Shown: one piece after another, positions 12,890 through 25,223 of the stretch
How positions within the stretch are numbered: the stretch's first letter is position 1
Layout of the letters: every line of letters begins with the position of its first letter
Source of the DNA: Leptobrachium leishanense
Taxonomy: Eukaryota > Chordata > Amphibia > Anura > Megophryidae
Length of the DNA: 64,000 nt
Direction of reading: 5' to 3'
Assembly (NCBI GenBank): GCA_009667805.1
Contig: CM019066.1
Coordinates: 122,150,192 to 122,214,191, forward strand
Notes under the pieces: model-generated
The model's database searches: none
Seen by the model: only the letters and a program-made list of their open reading frames with translations
What the model was told of the DNA's origin: nothing
Made by a program: the position numbers and the translations under genes

Positions 12890-13539
12890 TAGGTTTGTGC
12901 ACCGATTTTTTTTTCGGTTCGATTCGGTTCGTTCGGATTTTGTAAATTTTCGTTTCGACTCGTTTCGGCCAATTTTGGTTTCGGTTCGGTTCGTTTTTCG
13001 TATCGACTTTTTTTTCGTGATTTCGGAAATTTTTGTGTTTTTCGGAACGTTTGTTCTCCTCATTTCAAAGTGTCTATTCGTTTTGACGTAAACTAATGGT
13101 TTTTCAGATACGATAATTATACGATACGATAATTCTGCCGATACAATAATTCTGCCATTGAGATTTCTCATGTTTTACAAGAAGGATACATTGAGATTTC
13201 TCATGTTTTACAAGAATAATACATTGAGATTTCTCTGGTATTCCAGGAAGGAAACATTGAGATGGGAATGATACAAAATTTTATTACAGAATCAGCGATA
13301 TAAATACGATGTCCGAAATTACTGAAATGGAACCGAAATCAGGAATGGAGCCGAAATCACGAATGGAACGAAAATGAATTTTGATTTGAAAATTCCAAAA
13401 AGTTTTCGTCTCGGCACGAAAATTTGTTCGGATCTGACGTTTTCGGATCTGAAAATTTTCGGAAATTCGGCCGAATCCGAATGCACGAATCGGCAAATTT
13501 CGTGAAAATTCAGAAATTCCGAAACCCTACACATCCCTA
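12890..13539. mobile_element. hAT-type MITE with TTCGGTTCG-rich ends
   Basis: Flanked by an exact 8-bp duplication GTAAAAAG (12882-12889 and 13540-13547), the length typical of hAT elements. Ends are TAGGTTTGTGCACCG and the inverse of TAGGGATGTGTAGGG. Both halves are rich in TTCGG/CCGAA motifs, so the element is largely self-complementary. Its centre (13150-13260) holds three diverged, tandem copies of the LINE/SINE tail in minus orientation. Open frames made of FRFDS-type repeats are low-complexity artefacts. Confidence 0.85.
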
Positions 13540-13884
13540 GTAAAAAGGAAAAATAAAGTTAGGATTTTATCTCCTGTTTCCATTTTAGGGATTTTATCTA
13601 TGATGCAACATTTACCAAAATCTGTGCAAAAGGTTTACTTCACAGCTGTGGTTTAGCTTCTACAGTAATTAACAGTCAATGGGGTGAACTGGTAAATCTT
13701 TAGATAAGGCTGCAGGGGGCTATTGTGTGGTGTATGTTACCTGAGATAAGAGATGGCAGCTAAATAAAATAAGACAGGGAGCTTAAAAGGCTTCTTAATT
13801 ACCCCCTGGTGATGTCCTTTTAATACATCCCACACAATACATTGCTGTGAGTCAGTTTTAATGACTTCAGACCCATCGACTTCA

Positions 13885-14250
13885 TTCTATGTACACTTAC
13901 AAAGCTCTGGATAACCGCGCCCCTGCCTACATCTTCTCCCTTATTAGCAGGTATATCCCATCCCGACTACTTCACGCTGCCAATGATCTGATGCTGTCAG
14001 TGCCTCGTACTCGCACCCCTAACTCTCGCCTTCAGGATTTTTCCCGAGCTGCCCCTTTTCTATGGAACTCCCTCCCCCACAACATCAGACTTTCCCCGTC
14101 CAGTCCTTCAAGAAGTCTCTGAAAACACATTACTTTAGAGAAGTGATCAGCTCGCTCCACGATCTCCCCACTGTCATCTCCTGCTCCTTTTCTCATTCAG
14201 CCCTCCTGCAACCCGCCACTTCACCTACCCTATTCATCCTCACCTAATGT
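13885..14250 (+). pseudogene. L2/CR1-type LINE ORF2 carboxyl end, fragment
   Basis: The plus-strand translation contains YKALDNRAPAYIFSLISRYI, then VPRTRTPNSRLQDFSRAAPF and LWNSLPHNIRLSPSS, the conserved region after the reverse transcriptase domain in L2/CR1 clade polyproteins. The frame shifts once near 14095, after which the motif FKKSLKTHYFREV continues. No RT core, start codon or 3' tail is present, so this is a short relic. Being retrotransposon coding sequence, it is unlikely to be expressed. Confidence 0.82.
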
Positions 14251-14935
14251 GTCACCCCTAATCCTCACCTAATGTGTAACTGTAACAATGCTCAAAGTCA
14301 GACAGTGAGGACCAAGTGATGTAAAGATACTGGGGGGGGGGGGGTTTACAACACGAAAATCACACAATGGATGCACCCAGTGACACATATAGAGTAAAAT
14401 ATTTTCTTAACTAAAAATACAAGCGAAAAACAAGGCACATGTAAGTTATCGGCAACATAAAATAAACTAAATAAGAACATTTCATTTTTTTGGTGGTAGT
14501 GGCCCTTTAAGTGAAGAGTGATTAAGCAGTGGGTACCTGCTAAAATATGGAGGAGAGTTTGTCCTTAGTAGTTCCTGAGAAGGTCTGAGTAACTATGGGA
14601 ATGTTTTTATATAATAATAAGAAATTGGAAAAATTTAAATCATCAAAATATCACTGAACCTTCCTAAGACAAGGTCACTTTATATATTTGATTTCTCATG
14701 ATCAGCTAAGACATCTACTTCCTTAAGGTTTTTAAAGGAAACTCATAAATTAACTTTCAATGCCCCACACTGAACACACCTGAATGGATTGTTGGGTATT
14801 TCTTCTACATAGATTAAATCAGTAAATCCCACTTAATATTTGTCATTCAATGTTTTTGCCTTATATATGATTTTTTTTCTAAGACAAAACCCATAAGCCA
14901 CTGTTATACATGGTCCTGCAATTAGGTCTGTGCAT
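14251..14935. other. No recognisable feature; short poly-G run
   Basis: A G-run lies at 14331-14343. Otherwise AT-rich unique-looking sequence. Confidence 0.45.
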
Positions 14936-14939
14936 GATT

Positions 14940-15310
14940 ATCTACAAACGAATTTCATTTGCTTTTGGGCTCCATAAGGTGCCCCCAAAGTTTTAGCCCT
15001 GTGGGCATAATACCCAAAGAACTAAAACTCTAAAATCAGCTGCTCAAAGCTCTGAAATATCGGAAGCTGTCAGAAGCTGTCAGCAGCCGATGCAGGAGAA
15101 ATAGAAGAAAATAGATCTGCTGTTTAAACCTCTAACTCAATTTGGCAGTAGATGGCGCCATCTACTGGCCAAAAATAGGTTATTTACAGTAAGACATAGA
15201 ATGGGTATAAACTCAAATATTTCTAACTTTATAATTAATTAAAAATGATTATACAAAAAACACTGGTTTCTGACAATGTTTTTTTGGAAAATCACTTGGT
15301 AGTGAAGGGG
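14940..15310. mobile_element. TTAA MITE, left-truncated second copy
   Basis: Homologous to 4560-4991: shares CCAAAGTTTTAGCCCTGTGG, GCAGCCGATGCAGG and GATGGCGCCATCTACTGG, and ends GGTAGTGAAGGGG-TTAA (TTAA at 15311-15314). The left terminus is missing. Confidence 0.7.
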
Positions 15311-15314
15311 TTAA

Positions 15315-15315
15315 A

Positions 15316-15346
<31 letters not shown>

Positions 15347-15352
15347 ACGTAC
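15315..15352 (+). repeat. (TG)n microsatellite
   Basis: About fourteen uninterrupted GT units followed by TACGTACGTG. Confidence 0.95.
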
Positions 15353-15793
15353 GTGTAAAGAGAGAAAATAGAAACTTGATGGAGACGTTTGGAAGTATTT
15401 GCAAAAAAGGGATGATTAAGGAAAATCATTTTTTGACTTAACCATGCCTAAAATTATAATTATTTTAATGTTCTGCATAAATTTTAAGATTCGGGTAATA
15501 TTTTTCTCTAAACTGAAGGATGATATGATCATTAACAATTAAACGCACTAACAACATTTTAAAAAAGTATTTACATTTTTTTATTCACTTAAAAGGAACA
15601 ATATATTGCTGGTCGATTTACTATTTTTAATTATTTATGGCTTTCTAGTTTAATTTTCTTCTTTTTCACATTATGTTTATATATTTGCGAATATTTCTTT
15701 ACTTTTTATATTATAACTTTCTCATTTGCTTAGTTTTGTGTCTACATGGCTTTACATTACAATAGAAATCACTTATAGAAGACTAATTAACAC
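15353..15793. other. No recognisable feature
   Basis: AT-rich. No gene or repeat is recognised. Confidence 0.45.
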
Positions 15794-15796
15794 TAT

Positions 15797-16696
15797 CAGG
15801 GTTATTCAAAGAGAATAGAAAAGTCACCACACATTCTGTGACTTTTCGTTCTCTTCAATTCGGTTCGATTTGGCGATCCCATTTCGGCGACCCTGCGGTG
15901 TATTTAGCAAGCACCACAGGGTCCCCGAATTACAGGGAAAGGTCACCGCAAACCCGCCAAAAACTAACCGCAAAACTCGGCGAATGCACACCGAAAATCT
16001 GCAAACGTTCAAAACATCTGGATTAACCCCACCGAAAACGCCGGAAAAACCCGAGCAGGAGCCGATCACAGGCAGGGCAGCCGCTGGAAAAAGCCGACAC
16101 CGCAGACGAATGGAGTGAATAAATTAAAAAAACTGTTTGCTTGAGTGTTTGAAAAGTGAAACGCTGTTTGCAAAGAAACTACAGAGCAAAACTGTCTGAA
16201 ATTTACATATGAGGTCCAATGAATGATAATAAAAAGGGCTGTTACAGAAATAATAAGTAAAAGTTAAAAAAAAACGGAATTTAAAAAAAAATGCCTAAAA
16301 TATCCTAAAAAATCTAGAAATAAAGAGACTCTTTACAGAAGAATATTTTAATCAACGGTTTATTAGATATTGAATTAAAACGGGAATGTTTTTAACATTG
16401 AAGCCTATGGGATTCTCCTGAATAAACCTGCTGCAGGAAACCACCGAATGGCAGGGCAATTCGGCAACTTTTCACTGCTGGTATTTGTTCTCTGAATAGA
16501 TGAAGCATTGCTTCTCTATGGGGATTCACTGCCCTCGAACAGGGACCGGACAGGCACCGTATGTGCAGGCAATTCGCCAGGATTTGGCGAATTGCCTGCT
16601 CTCTGAATAGCCGAATGGCCAGGAAAGGTAACCGAATGCAAAATTTCAGCGTTCGGTTACCTTTCGGCAGCCATTCGGATCTCTTTGAATAACCCT
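15797..16696 (-). mobile_element. Large MITE, family M1, copy e
   Basis: Left flank TAT (15794-15796), right flank TGT (16697-16699), probably a mutated TAT. Ends are CAGGGTTATTCAAAGAG and CTCTTTGAATAACCCTG. Subterminal hairpins occur at about 15818-15848 and 16623-16665. Orientation as in copies b and c. Confidence 0.85.
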
Positions 16697-16699
16697 GTG

Positions 16700-18065
16700 T
16701 ATCTCCATCACGACTGCATTTATCTAAATAAATCAATACGGAACAAAGTGAAGAGGTGGAAAAATGTGCTTTTAGTACAAATTGTACTTTCGCTTCAGAA
16801 GCGCTGTTACCTTCACATGTCTTATCTTTCCAGCATGGACTTCTTTTTATCAGACCCAGCCTATTAGACCACTGGAATTTATTTTGATTTAAATAATTCG
16901 CAAAAAAAAAAGCTAAATTTTCCTTTTATTCGACACCACGCATGGCCACACGGAACAACACGTATAATACACAGCTAAAACGCAAGCCATATTTTTTCCA
17001 CGACTTTGTATTTTTTCCAGTGTTCATTGTCGTTATACTTGGTCAAGACTTGTCACGCTGTATTTATGTTGACACACTATGCTTGTGTTTCTAATTATTA
17101 TTTTTTTTTGCTATTACATACACACAACTAAATCTTTGAGCTCAGGATTCCTCTTGGAGGTCCTCATCTTGCGCGAGTAAACATTTTTTAAATAAATTCA
17201 TGAAATAAGGATATCTCACCAATAACAGAAGAGGATGAAGTGTAAAGTTCTGTTAAAACCATAAATATCATAATTTTAGATGGTTAACATGTGAAAAGAT
17301 GGCAGAGCAGAATCTGCTTGGTAAAGAATGAACCCGAGAGGATGAAACCTGTGGACCCCTGTTGGTCTTTGAGGCCACTGCTACTGGAAGAATAAATACA
17401 TTTCTGAAGAAACCTAATGGGCTAATTCTATGTAGTTCAAAGTCTTCAGAAAATGAGGTCCTTCTTTAAACATAATCTAGCCGCTGATTTAGAGCACTTT
17501 AAACATCACTGTCCATATCTGGGGGGTCTTACAGAGGTCCCGTGTAATTTGCAATGATCTGCTTGTCAGCTGTTTTATGTCTGCCTCGCTGATCTGCCCA
17601 ATTTTGTGACAATTCTGGGAGAATACTTAACTCTCCTGTCGTATTTTTCTTGATTTATTTAACCTCGGGCAAAGTCCCCTTTAAAACTCAGGAGGTCTAT
17701 TAACTTCACGACCATTACACCACTAATATGACCTAAAACAACAGGCCAATATATAGACTTTAAAACAAAATGTGCCCAACTCGTATGAGTGTGGATTTTA
17801 CTTTTAGCTTTTTTGGTGATTGGGTTTAGTGAACAGATTTCCTAATAACTAGTAATTTATTCTTCAGGCAGGTTAAGGTTGGCTAGAAAAACGACTTTAT
17901 TAGCAATAGTATTTTTATGTTTTTTTTTAGATCTAATATAATAAAGAAAAGATTATGAATTTTAAGTATGAATAAAACAGTATAATCAAAAAAGAAAAAT
18001 CTATTTGAATCCTCTTAATTCTTCTGTCTTTACAAGGGGAAGTCCCTACAGGAATGAATGAACGT
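16700..18065. other. No gene recognised
   Basis: AT-rich sequence without open frames of note, repeats with partners in this window, or recognisable motifs. Confidence 0.45.
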
Positions 18066-18069
18066 GACA

Positions 18070-18427
18070 CCACTCAGAGCCCCCGGAACAAATAGGGCAA
18101 GAGCCCCCCACCTGACTCCACCCATTGTCCCACCTATGCCCCAACCTCATTCCCACTCATACTCCTCTTCCAGCCCCCCGTCCTACCCGAGGCCCTGACG
18201 GCTGATCTGTTCGAGTGACCCTGCACCCCCTCCCACTCTTTCAGTGAGTCGCTGATTGATCCGGAGCGTAAGGGCCGAACACGGCGGCTCAATCAGCCGC
18301 TCACTCTTCGGATGGCCCCATCCACCGGATGTGGCGGCAAGCAAAGCCATGGCCAGACCAGGGGCCCCCAGCTTGGCCCGGGCCTTAGGCCCAGATCCGA
18401 TTTTCCCCAACTCTCAGTCCACCACTG
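18070..18427 (-). mobile_element. GC-rich block, possibly a hAT-like element end
   Basis: Composition switches sharply to GC- and CpG-rich. The right edge, read on the minus strand, begins CAGTGGTGGACTGAGAGTTG, a start common in hAT elements, followed by GGGCCTAAGGCCC. I could not find a matching left end or an 8-bp duplication, so the assignment is tentative. The two overlapping frames of 75-76 residues show no known domain. Confidence 0.35.
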
Positions 18428-19735
18428 CAAAAATCGAGAATATGCTTCATTATGTTAATAGTGACCTATGTGATATATTACGATAATCTCTAGTACATAG
18501 ATCGATCATAGATCATCACATGTATTTATGTATGAAGACTAGATAGATAGATTAGATAGACAAGATATTGATAACAAAAATATGAGAAAAACCTCCATTA
18601 TTTGAGGACAAAGAAAAGCTTCTCTTAGATAATTTCCAATGAAATGGACAGTATTATATGACATTAGAGTTTGTATAAATGCATCCTGAGCACATTCTGC
18701 TTACCCAAATGTGTAATTTGTACTTACTTAACTTACTAGTATGCTATTTATCCCTAAATATATTGTCTTTTGCAACATTATAAATGTTTCCTGTCCAATA
18801 ACAAACCAGTCCACGAGCATTCGTGCAGTATTAATGAATGCACGCTATGAAATTCATTAATGTCCCTATGGAATCTATATGTCCACTGTCAGTTTTCCTG
18901 TAATATAATTTCCTTCTTGCAAAGCCAAATAAAGTATTTAAACATTTACTATGGTTGTCATAAACACTTTCCTTGTATTTGATCAAATTCAGCTCCACAG
19001 TTAATAATGTTAAATGTAGTTATTTAATTTTGAAACACTGGGAGCGGATCTCAGAAATGTACAATGCTATAAATCTGGTTACTGTGATATAGTATTGCAT
19101 GCACTGGGAAAGACAAACGCATCCAGCTCACTGCTGAAAAGTAAGGGGGCACCACCTGGGCAAAATATCTTACCAGGCGACGTGGGCAGAGCTACGGAAC
19201 TAATATTGTGGGGCATAGGTGGCAAGAAGGTGGCATTATTTTTTTTTGCTTTAAGGCATTTATAGAAATATGGGTAGGTGATGGCATAGATAATCATCGC
19301 ATGGTCACATTGTTCCCCCGATATGAAAGCGAATAATGCAATATAAGAGTAATATTGTGTGTTGCTGTGTGTTATTATCTGGGGTTAAAATAATTTTTCA
19401 TTTGCTCAATTGTCATAATTTTAATGTTTTTTCAATAAGGAAATAGATATTAGATAATAATTTGTCTTGTTCTCTATATAATGGACTAGTTCTATATATT
19501 TGATAGGTGCTATACTTTTTTTGAGGCGGGGCTGCCGTTTTCTTTCATCTATGTAAATTATAAAGGGAAAAAAATAAACACATACAATTACATTTATGCA
19601 GCACCAACATATTCCTCAGTGCTGTACAATGGATGGAACGGAACGAAAAACATATTAGCAAAAATGTCTGACGCACCGAGAATGATGAGAAAAGAGGATC
19701 CTGCTCAAAAGATAAATTATATATATATATATATA
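18428..19735. other. No gene recognised; short GATA repeat
   Basis: Includes a short (TAGA)n stretch at about 18537-18562. The rest is AT-rich and unrecognised. Confidence 0.45.
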
Positions 19736-19808
19736 ATATACACAAGAAGGGCAGCACTCAACCTTAACTACGCTTTCAGTGCGGGTGCATCTCAAGACAA
19801 TATGATAC

Positions 19809-20044
19809 AACAAACCAGAAAGAGCGCACACCAAACAACATGTTCAAACAGTACAGAAGAAACCACAACAGCAGCTAAATTCATTTAAACAGGAGATTTT
19901 ACCAGGTTTAACCCTTTAAATGCCTACAAACATTTAAAGGGTTAAACCTGGTAAAATCTCCTGTTTAAATGAATTTAGCTGCTGTTGTGGTTTCTTCTTT
20001 ACTGTTTGAACATGTTGTTTGGTGTGCGCTCTTTCTGGTTTGTT
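19809..20044. repeat. Near-perfect inverted repeat, 114-bp arms
   Basis: Left arm 19809-19922, 8-nt loop CCTACAAA (19923-19930), right arm 19931-20044. I find one mismatch (GTACAGAAG against GTAAAGAAG). It is bounded by AT-rich simple sequence, (TA)n at 19718-19735 and (TA)n(CA)n at 20046-20068. A transcript would fold into a long, almost perfectly paired hairpin. Whether it is a MITE cannot be decided, because no target duplication is evident. Confidence 0.92.
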
Positions 20045-20068
20045 TTATATATATACACACACACACAC

Positions 20069-20630
20069 GGCCTTCAGATTTGACTAAAGTAAAAAGAAAC
20101 TATCGTACCTGCTTCTGCTGGATGAACTTGTCTCCCTATCGGTCCTTTTTTTTGTATCTACTTGGTTATTGCTGCACAGAAAAATTGTGCATTTTTCCCT
20201 GTATTTTCTAAAGGTCAGTTTGTAATCAATAAATGTTCTATACATACACACGTCAATGAGATGGACTACAGAAACCAATGCCTACCATGCTTCACTGTTC
20301 ATGGACACCATGGACCCTATTCTAGCACAGCTTGTGTTAAGGAGCCACAAAGACATACATTTGTCAGGAGCCAATAACATTCAAGCTTTAGTAGCAGCCA
20401 AACCATATAACTGTTCTGGCATAAAGATAAATACTGGCAGTAGTGCTGTACACTGTCACTGGTTTTGCCTGCTGGAACTCTTATGGAGAGTCTTACAGGA
20501 TCATGCTTTATGGCCGAAAGACATTGGAGAACTATTTGATCTCTATGTCCTTCTGTTTATGGTGCAGAGGAGGCCTTTATTGATTTTGCATTTGCTCTTG
20601 AGCTGGTAAGATTTTTTGATATCCTATTGT
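20069..20630 (+). other. Unassigned region with a 117-residue open frame
   Basis: A plus-strand frame runs 20256-20609 (MRWTTETNAYHASLFMDTMD...), and a GAGCTG-GTAAG sequence at 20599-20609 resembles a splice donor. I recognise no domain, the other two frames are also partly open, and no neighbouring exon is seen. It may be a fragment of a processed pseudogene or simply chance. No function is assigned. Confidence 0.2.
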
Positions 20631-20829
20631 GAAGGAGTAGAGGTAACATCACTGCTCTGCATGGAGAGAGCCTGTGGAGACATGGGTTCAATCCCAACGA
20701 GCACCTCTCCAGTAAGTGTCCTTGGGCTAGACACCTAACAGTACATACTCGCCACTCAGGACATACTTGAAAACGAGAGAAATCTCAATGTATCCTTCCT
20801 GGTAAAATCCTTTCTCAAAAAAAAAAAAA
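20631..20829 (+). mobile_element. tRNA-derived SINE, copy 2
   Basis: A-box region GGAGTAGAGGTAACATCACT, B-box GGGTTCAATCCCA (20683-20695), centre GTGTCCTTGGGCTAGACACC, tail CATACTTGAAAACGAGAG followed by TCCTTCCTGGTAAAATCC and an A-run (20817-20829). Full length, about 200 bp. Confidence 0.88.
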
Positions 20830-22264
20830 GTTTTTACTGTTTTGGAGGGTGCAGAAATGAATGACAAGCAATGGGGCATCACTCACTATATCTCAGCTCC
20901 CGTTATGTTTGCAATTCCTATATAAAGTACTGGAAACATAAATGTACAGTAAGCTGCCATACAAGCCAAGTAGCAAAAGGAGTGGCAGCCCAACTGGAAT
21001 CAAGCTTCACATTTTTATTTTTCACAAGTGAGTTTATTTGAAGTCAATAAAGAATACAACTATGGGCGGACTATGGGAGAACGTTGACGTCTAATACTCC
21101 CTTTCACAAATGAGCCAGTATATTAATGGCTCAACTTGTAATAATAGGGTGCTGCGAGCAGATAATGCATGGAGGACTGCATGGAGAGTTATGCGTGCCC
21201 TGTGAGTTTATACAATACAAAGTATAGGAAATGTTAATTTACAGAATCCTGCCATTACCAATGAGATGCCATGGAAGTCTTGCGGCTGGGATGGAATAGC
21301 CAGGGAGTCCTTAACTATTATGACTCAACTTGTAATCATTAATGACGTGCTTGGTATAGGGTCCTATTTTTTGTAAAACTTTGCAATTGGGCTTTAAGTT
21401 TACAAAGATTATTCATTTATTTGTGAATGTTTCAAGAATTGCAATGAAATTGTGACTTTAAGCAAAAATAGAGACACTTGGAATGCTTGACCTAAAATGT
21501 GAAAATTCTCCACTGAACCAGCATTTATTAAATACCTTCTACAATTTAGTGAATCGAGGCACCCCTTTCCCCCATCCCCCAGATAAATATTTGTTGATGA
21601 GAATGACAAATAACAGAATGGCATACGAAGGGGGTGTTGCTTAGAAGAGAAGTGCTACTTAGTTGCTTAAACTTTGCATTTTTTTATCTTTTTTTACATT
21701 CCTGAGATATATGATATACAAGTGATTTTTTTTTCTGGAATACGCTTTGACATGTTATGCATATATGAGACATATCAACACATTCAGTGAAAGCAGCACA
21801 TCAAATGTAAATTTCATCTAATTACAGCTTGTGATGGTTAGAGACTTGATGGCTCAGTCCATTGGCACCACGACAGAAAACCTTTCACCTCTGGGTCACC
21901 AGTCTGAGTCTGTGTCAGGTCAGTAGTAACCAAAACCTGTGGCCATCTGAAAGTCATTTGGAGAGCCGAGTGGATTATTTGTAATTTAGACCTCATGTGT
22001 CTGCATCACAAAGCCACAGTTGCTATTTGTACTGTCAGGGAAGAAAACAAGGATTAATTGTCTGTTAACACTATATGCTCATTTCTATATTTTGTCTTTA
22101 ATGATACCACTAGCGTAAGCTGCTCATATCATTACATTGTGCCTAATAGAAAATGTATTACTGGCAAACCTGTATAGAAAATTTACACCATAATTCACAT
22201 TTCTAACTAATATCCAAGAGTTACAGTCAATATTCATGCAATTATCTTCATCTAGCTATGGAGC
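20830..22264. other. No gene recognised
   Basis: Unique-looking sequence. No domain, repeat partner or RNA gene is recognised. Confidence 0.45.
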
Positions 22265-22272
22265 ATCTAGAA

Positions 22273-22408
22273 CAGGGGTCAGTAACCTTGGCCCTCCAGA
22301 TGTTTTGGAACTACATTTCCCATGATTCTAAACCATTCATATGAGTGGCTGGGCGTCATGGTAGCTGTAATTTCAAGACATCTGAAGGGCCATGGTTGCT
22401 CTCCTCTG
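22273..22408. mobile_element. Small hAT MITE, 136 bp
   Basis: Starts CAGGGGTCAGTAACCTTGG and has self-complementary halves around CCAGATGTTTTGGAACTACA and the GTAGCTGTAATTTCAAGACA TCTGAAGGGCCATGGTTGC part. Flanks ATCTAGAA (22265-22272) and GTCTAGAA (22409-22416) differ at one base and fit an 8-bp hAT duplication. A related worn fragment lies near 28140-28250. Confidence 0.82.
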
Positions 22409-22416
22409 GTCTAGAA

Positions 22417-23059
22417 GGTATAGATATCGTACTTGACAACTGCCCTGCTTCAGCATGACAGTCCCGAATTCTGGTGATGATCGACCATCAAGCCAGTCCC
22501 TTTCGGAGGCAAGCCATCACATTTCTAAGTTTCATTCTTCAGATAAAAATGCCTTTTTTTAAAATAACATGTTCAGATGCTATCAGTGAATGTTTATTAA
22601 ATAATGTAAAATAGTTTAACAAAAAATATACTGTATATAAAAACGATGATGGGGAGAAAAATAGCAGAGGCAAAAATAAATGTTTTCCTGAAAGTGCCAA
22701 ATTGTCAGCTATAGCGAAGGCTCGGTTGACAGTGATATCTTTGTGCTATTAACATGCAGGTCAAGGCAGCAGGTTCAGCTAACATATAGGAAACTGGCCA
22801 AGTCATCTAAATTAGACTCCCACTGAGAAACTATATGACTCGCAGACATGTGTAGGTGATGCCAAGTGCAAGGCCACCAAATGCTGGCATGGGTAGGTGA
22901 AACAGCCCAGATGTTAGATTTGTGCCTAACGCTGCTACGTAAATTATAATTAGGCACAACACATTAATTCTTCTCAGTACCCGAAATGACTGCAGCAGAA
23001 TCAGTGTAAAGTTATCTTTCCTCTAGATTTTTAACTCAAAGATATAACTGCCGAGTGTA
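22417..23059. other. No gene recognised
   Basis: Nothing identifiable. Confidence 0.45.
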
Positions 23060-23063
23060 TTAA

Positions 23064-23332
23064 CCCCTTCACTGCTGAACCATTTCACGTCTTAAAAAAA
23101 CACCTTCCTCTTTTCTGTATTATTATTGTTATTATTTTCTGTACATTAAACATGGTCATGTTTGGTATCATTGAAAAGGTCATGCTCTGGCCTTTCTAAT
23201 GATACCAAACATGACCCTGCTAGCTGAAAACAGTCGGGAGATATGTGGGTTCAAAGGAACCCTGATCTCCACCCCTATCTTTCCTTAGGAGTCAATGAGG
23301 ACGTTCCCCACACGTCCTCAGCAGTGAAAGGG
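23064..23332. mobile_element. TTAA-flanked MITE, 269 bp
   Basis: TTAA at 23060-23063 and 23333-23336. Ends CCCCTTCACTGCTGA and the inverse of CCCTTTCACTGCTGA. The interior contains the inverted pair TTTGGTATCATTGAAAAGGT/CTAATGATACCAAA. Non-coding. Confidence 0.85.
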
Positions 23333-23359
23333 TTAAAGAGTTCTTCAGTAAATTCATAT

Positions 23360-23817
23360 TTATGGTTTTAAGGGGGTTACTCAGCATACAACAGTGTTTG
23401 TCAAAGTTGCAAAAACAAATGATAATCAAGCACCAGCGTTTCACAAAAGAAAATCCAATCAGTGACAGGAGAAGCTTCACACTGCAACTGGGCCCCTGAG
23501 TTCGGGGGGCCCACACATAGCCGGGCGCGGCCTCGGCCAGGGCTTCACCTATGATTCGCTCATGCACAGCACACATTACTTTGAGTTTTATTGCTGTGGA
23601 GCTCTGAGAGATACATGGCGCACATTACATTAAAAATGGAATGGACTGAAGTGGTCATAGTGAACCTGGAAAAAAATAGGACATTGGTTGTCTGGAGTCG
23701 GCATTGTGGACCTGGAGGGGTCCAGTGCTTGTGGAATGACGTGGGAGGTATGTTTTTGCCAAGGGTGCGGGGGGGGCTTCAGGGATTCCTGGGCCTGAGG
23801 TTTATAGTTACGCCTCT
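23360..23817 (-). mobile_element. Fragment of a hAT-like element with one 55-bp-repeat unit
   Basis: The right edge, read on the minus strand, starts CAGAGGCGTAACTATAAACC and GGCCC-rich sequence, a hAT-like terminus. A single unit of the 55-bp minisatellite sequence (AGAGCTCCACAGCAATAAAA, minus strand) is at about 23580-23608. The left part (23365-23490) resembles the small MITE at 60929. The left terminus is not found. Confidence 0.5.
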
Positions 23818-23996
23818 GAATTATTCCTATGTGAAACGAGGCATTTGTCGCCTTTGCAACAATAGTGATTTTTGCTGGTGTTTACAACTTGGTTAAAAAC
23901 TGCATTTGCTTCATTTTGTTACACCGTTATTGATTATCTAGCTGGGATTTCATGCAATGTAACAATTTTATTACTGCTATTGTCAGGGCTGGCACT

Positions 23997-24480
23997 GCCA
24001 CTAGGCGAGCTAGGTGGCCGCCTACAGCGCAGCCCACCTAGGGCGCAACGCCGGGCCCGAAAAAAATATTGTGTGTTTGACCCGCCGTCCGGCGCGGCGC
24101 GGCCCGCGGGAGTGGCCGGGCGGCGCCGCAATCTACTCGCAGGCCGCGGGCCGTGCGAGTGCGACTGACACGCGTGAGTCGTGATGCATCATGCACCCAG
24201 GCTCCACCTCCGCACCCATAACGTCAGCAGCTGATGCGGCGCCGCCGCCTGCAAGTGTTGGGGCTGGCGGCAGCACACACGCCCCCACGTCAGGCGCCGC
24301 AGGAGGAGGCGGAGACTAATTGAGGCGGAGTTGCATCGGAGACTCGGAGGAGTTAGACAGACAAAGGAAGCTGCTGTCTCCTCAGCTCCTGGAGTCCTGC
24401 CGCGCCTGCCTGGCTGTCACTGACTGGGTCGACTGTCTGAGTGACATCATCATCAATTCGACGACAAGTTACATTCGAGC
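23997..24480. other. CpG-rich core of the hAT-like element
   Basis: Very dense in CG dinucleotides, for example GCGCGGCGCGGCCCGCGGG near 24096. The surrounding DNA is AT-rich. It belongs to the transposon because it lies inside the TSD-bounded unit, so it should not be read as a host promoter island. Confidence 0.7.
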
Positions 24481-24569
24481 AGCAGGTATGGGGGGGCGCA
24501 ATTTCAAATTGGCACTATATTATATATATAAAAATATGTATGCAACAACAGCATGATGCATCTGTGTGA

Positions 24570-24845
24570 GCTGGCACTCAGGCCCTGCCCTGGGCAATAT
24601 ATATACGCATGATGGCGCATCTGTGACTGTCTGTGAGCATGATGTGGGCTGGCCTGGGCAATATATATACGCATGATGTGAGCTGGCCTGGGCAATATAT
24701 ATATATGCATGATGTGGGCTGGCCTGGGCAATATATATAAACGCATGATGTTAGCTGGCCTAGGCAATATATATATACACATGATGTGGGCTGGCCTGGG
24801 CAATATATATATACGCATGATGTGGGCTGGCCTGGGCAATACATA
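24570..24845 (+). repeat. Minisatellite, left part (about 36-40-bp unit)
   Basis: Units read CGCATGATGTGGGCTGGCCT GGGCAATATATATA with a variable (TA)n. The array continues at 27596-27925 after the Tc1 insertion. Confidence 0.9.
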
Positions 24846-25223
24846 TACAGTTGTGTTCAAAATTATTCAACCCCCAATGCTGTAAAGGGTTTTAGGGAAT
24901 TTAGTGTACTTTTGTAATTGTATTCAGAATGAAATCCTACAAGGACTTTTTAAAGAACCATATGCAACTAAAATGACATCAATTGGTTTTGTAATACAGT
25001 AGTAAATGTTTCTTTTGTGAATTCTTCATTGACACAATTATTCAACCCCTTAAAGACTACCACTCTGAAGAACAGAGGTTCATTCAAGTGTTTTCAATCA
25101 GGTATTGAAAACACCTGTGGAAGTCACGGAGCAGCAATAAAGCATAATAAGTACCAATTAGGCAGCTTTAAAATGACTGTGATACTCAGCTCCTTCTAGA
25201 CATTTACTGGTGTGGTTACAAAC

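Noticed and set aside
23997..24480. CpG island marking a host promoter
   Set aside because: It lies wholly within a TSD-bounded hAT-like element, and no exon or transcript feature adjoins it.
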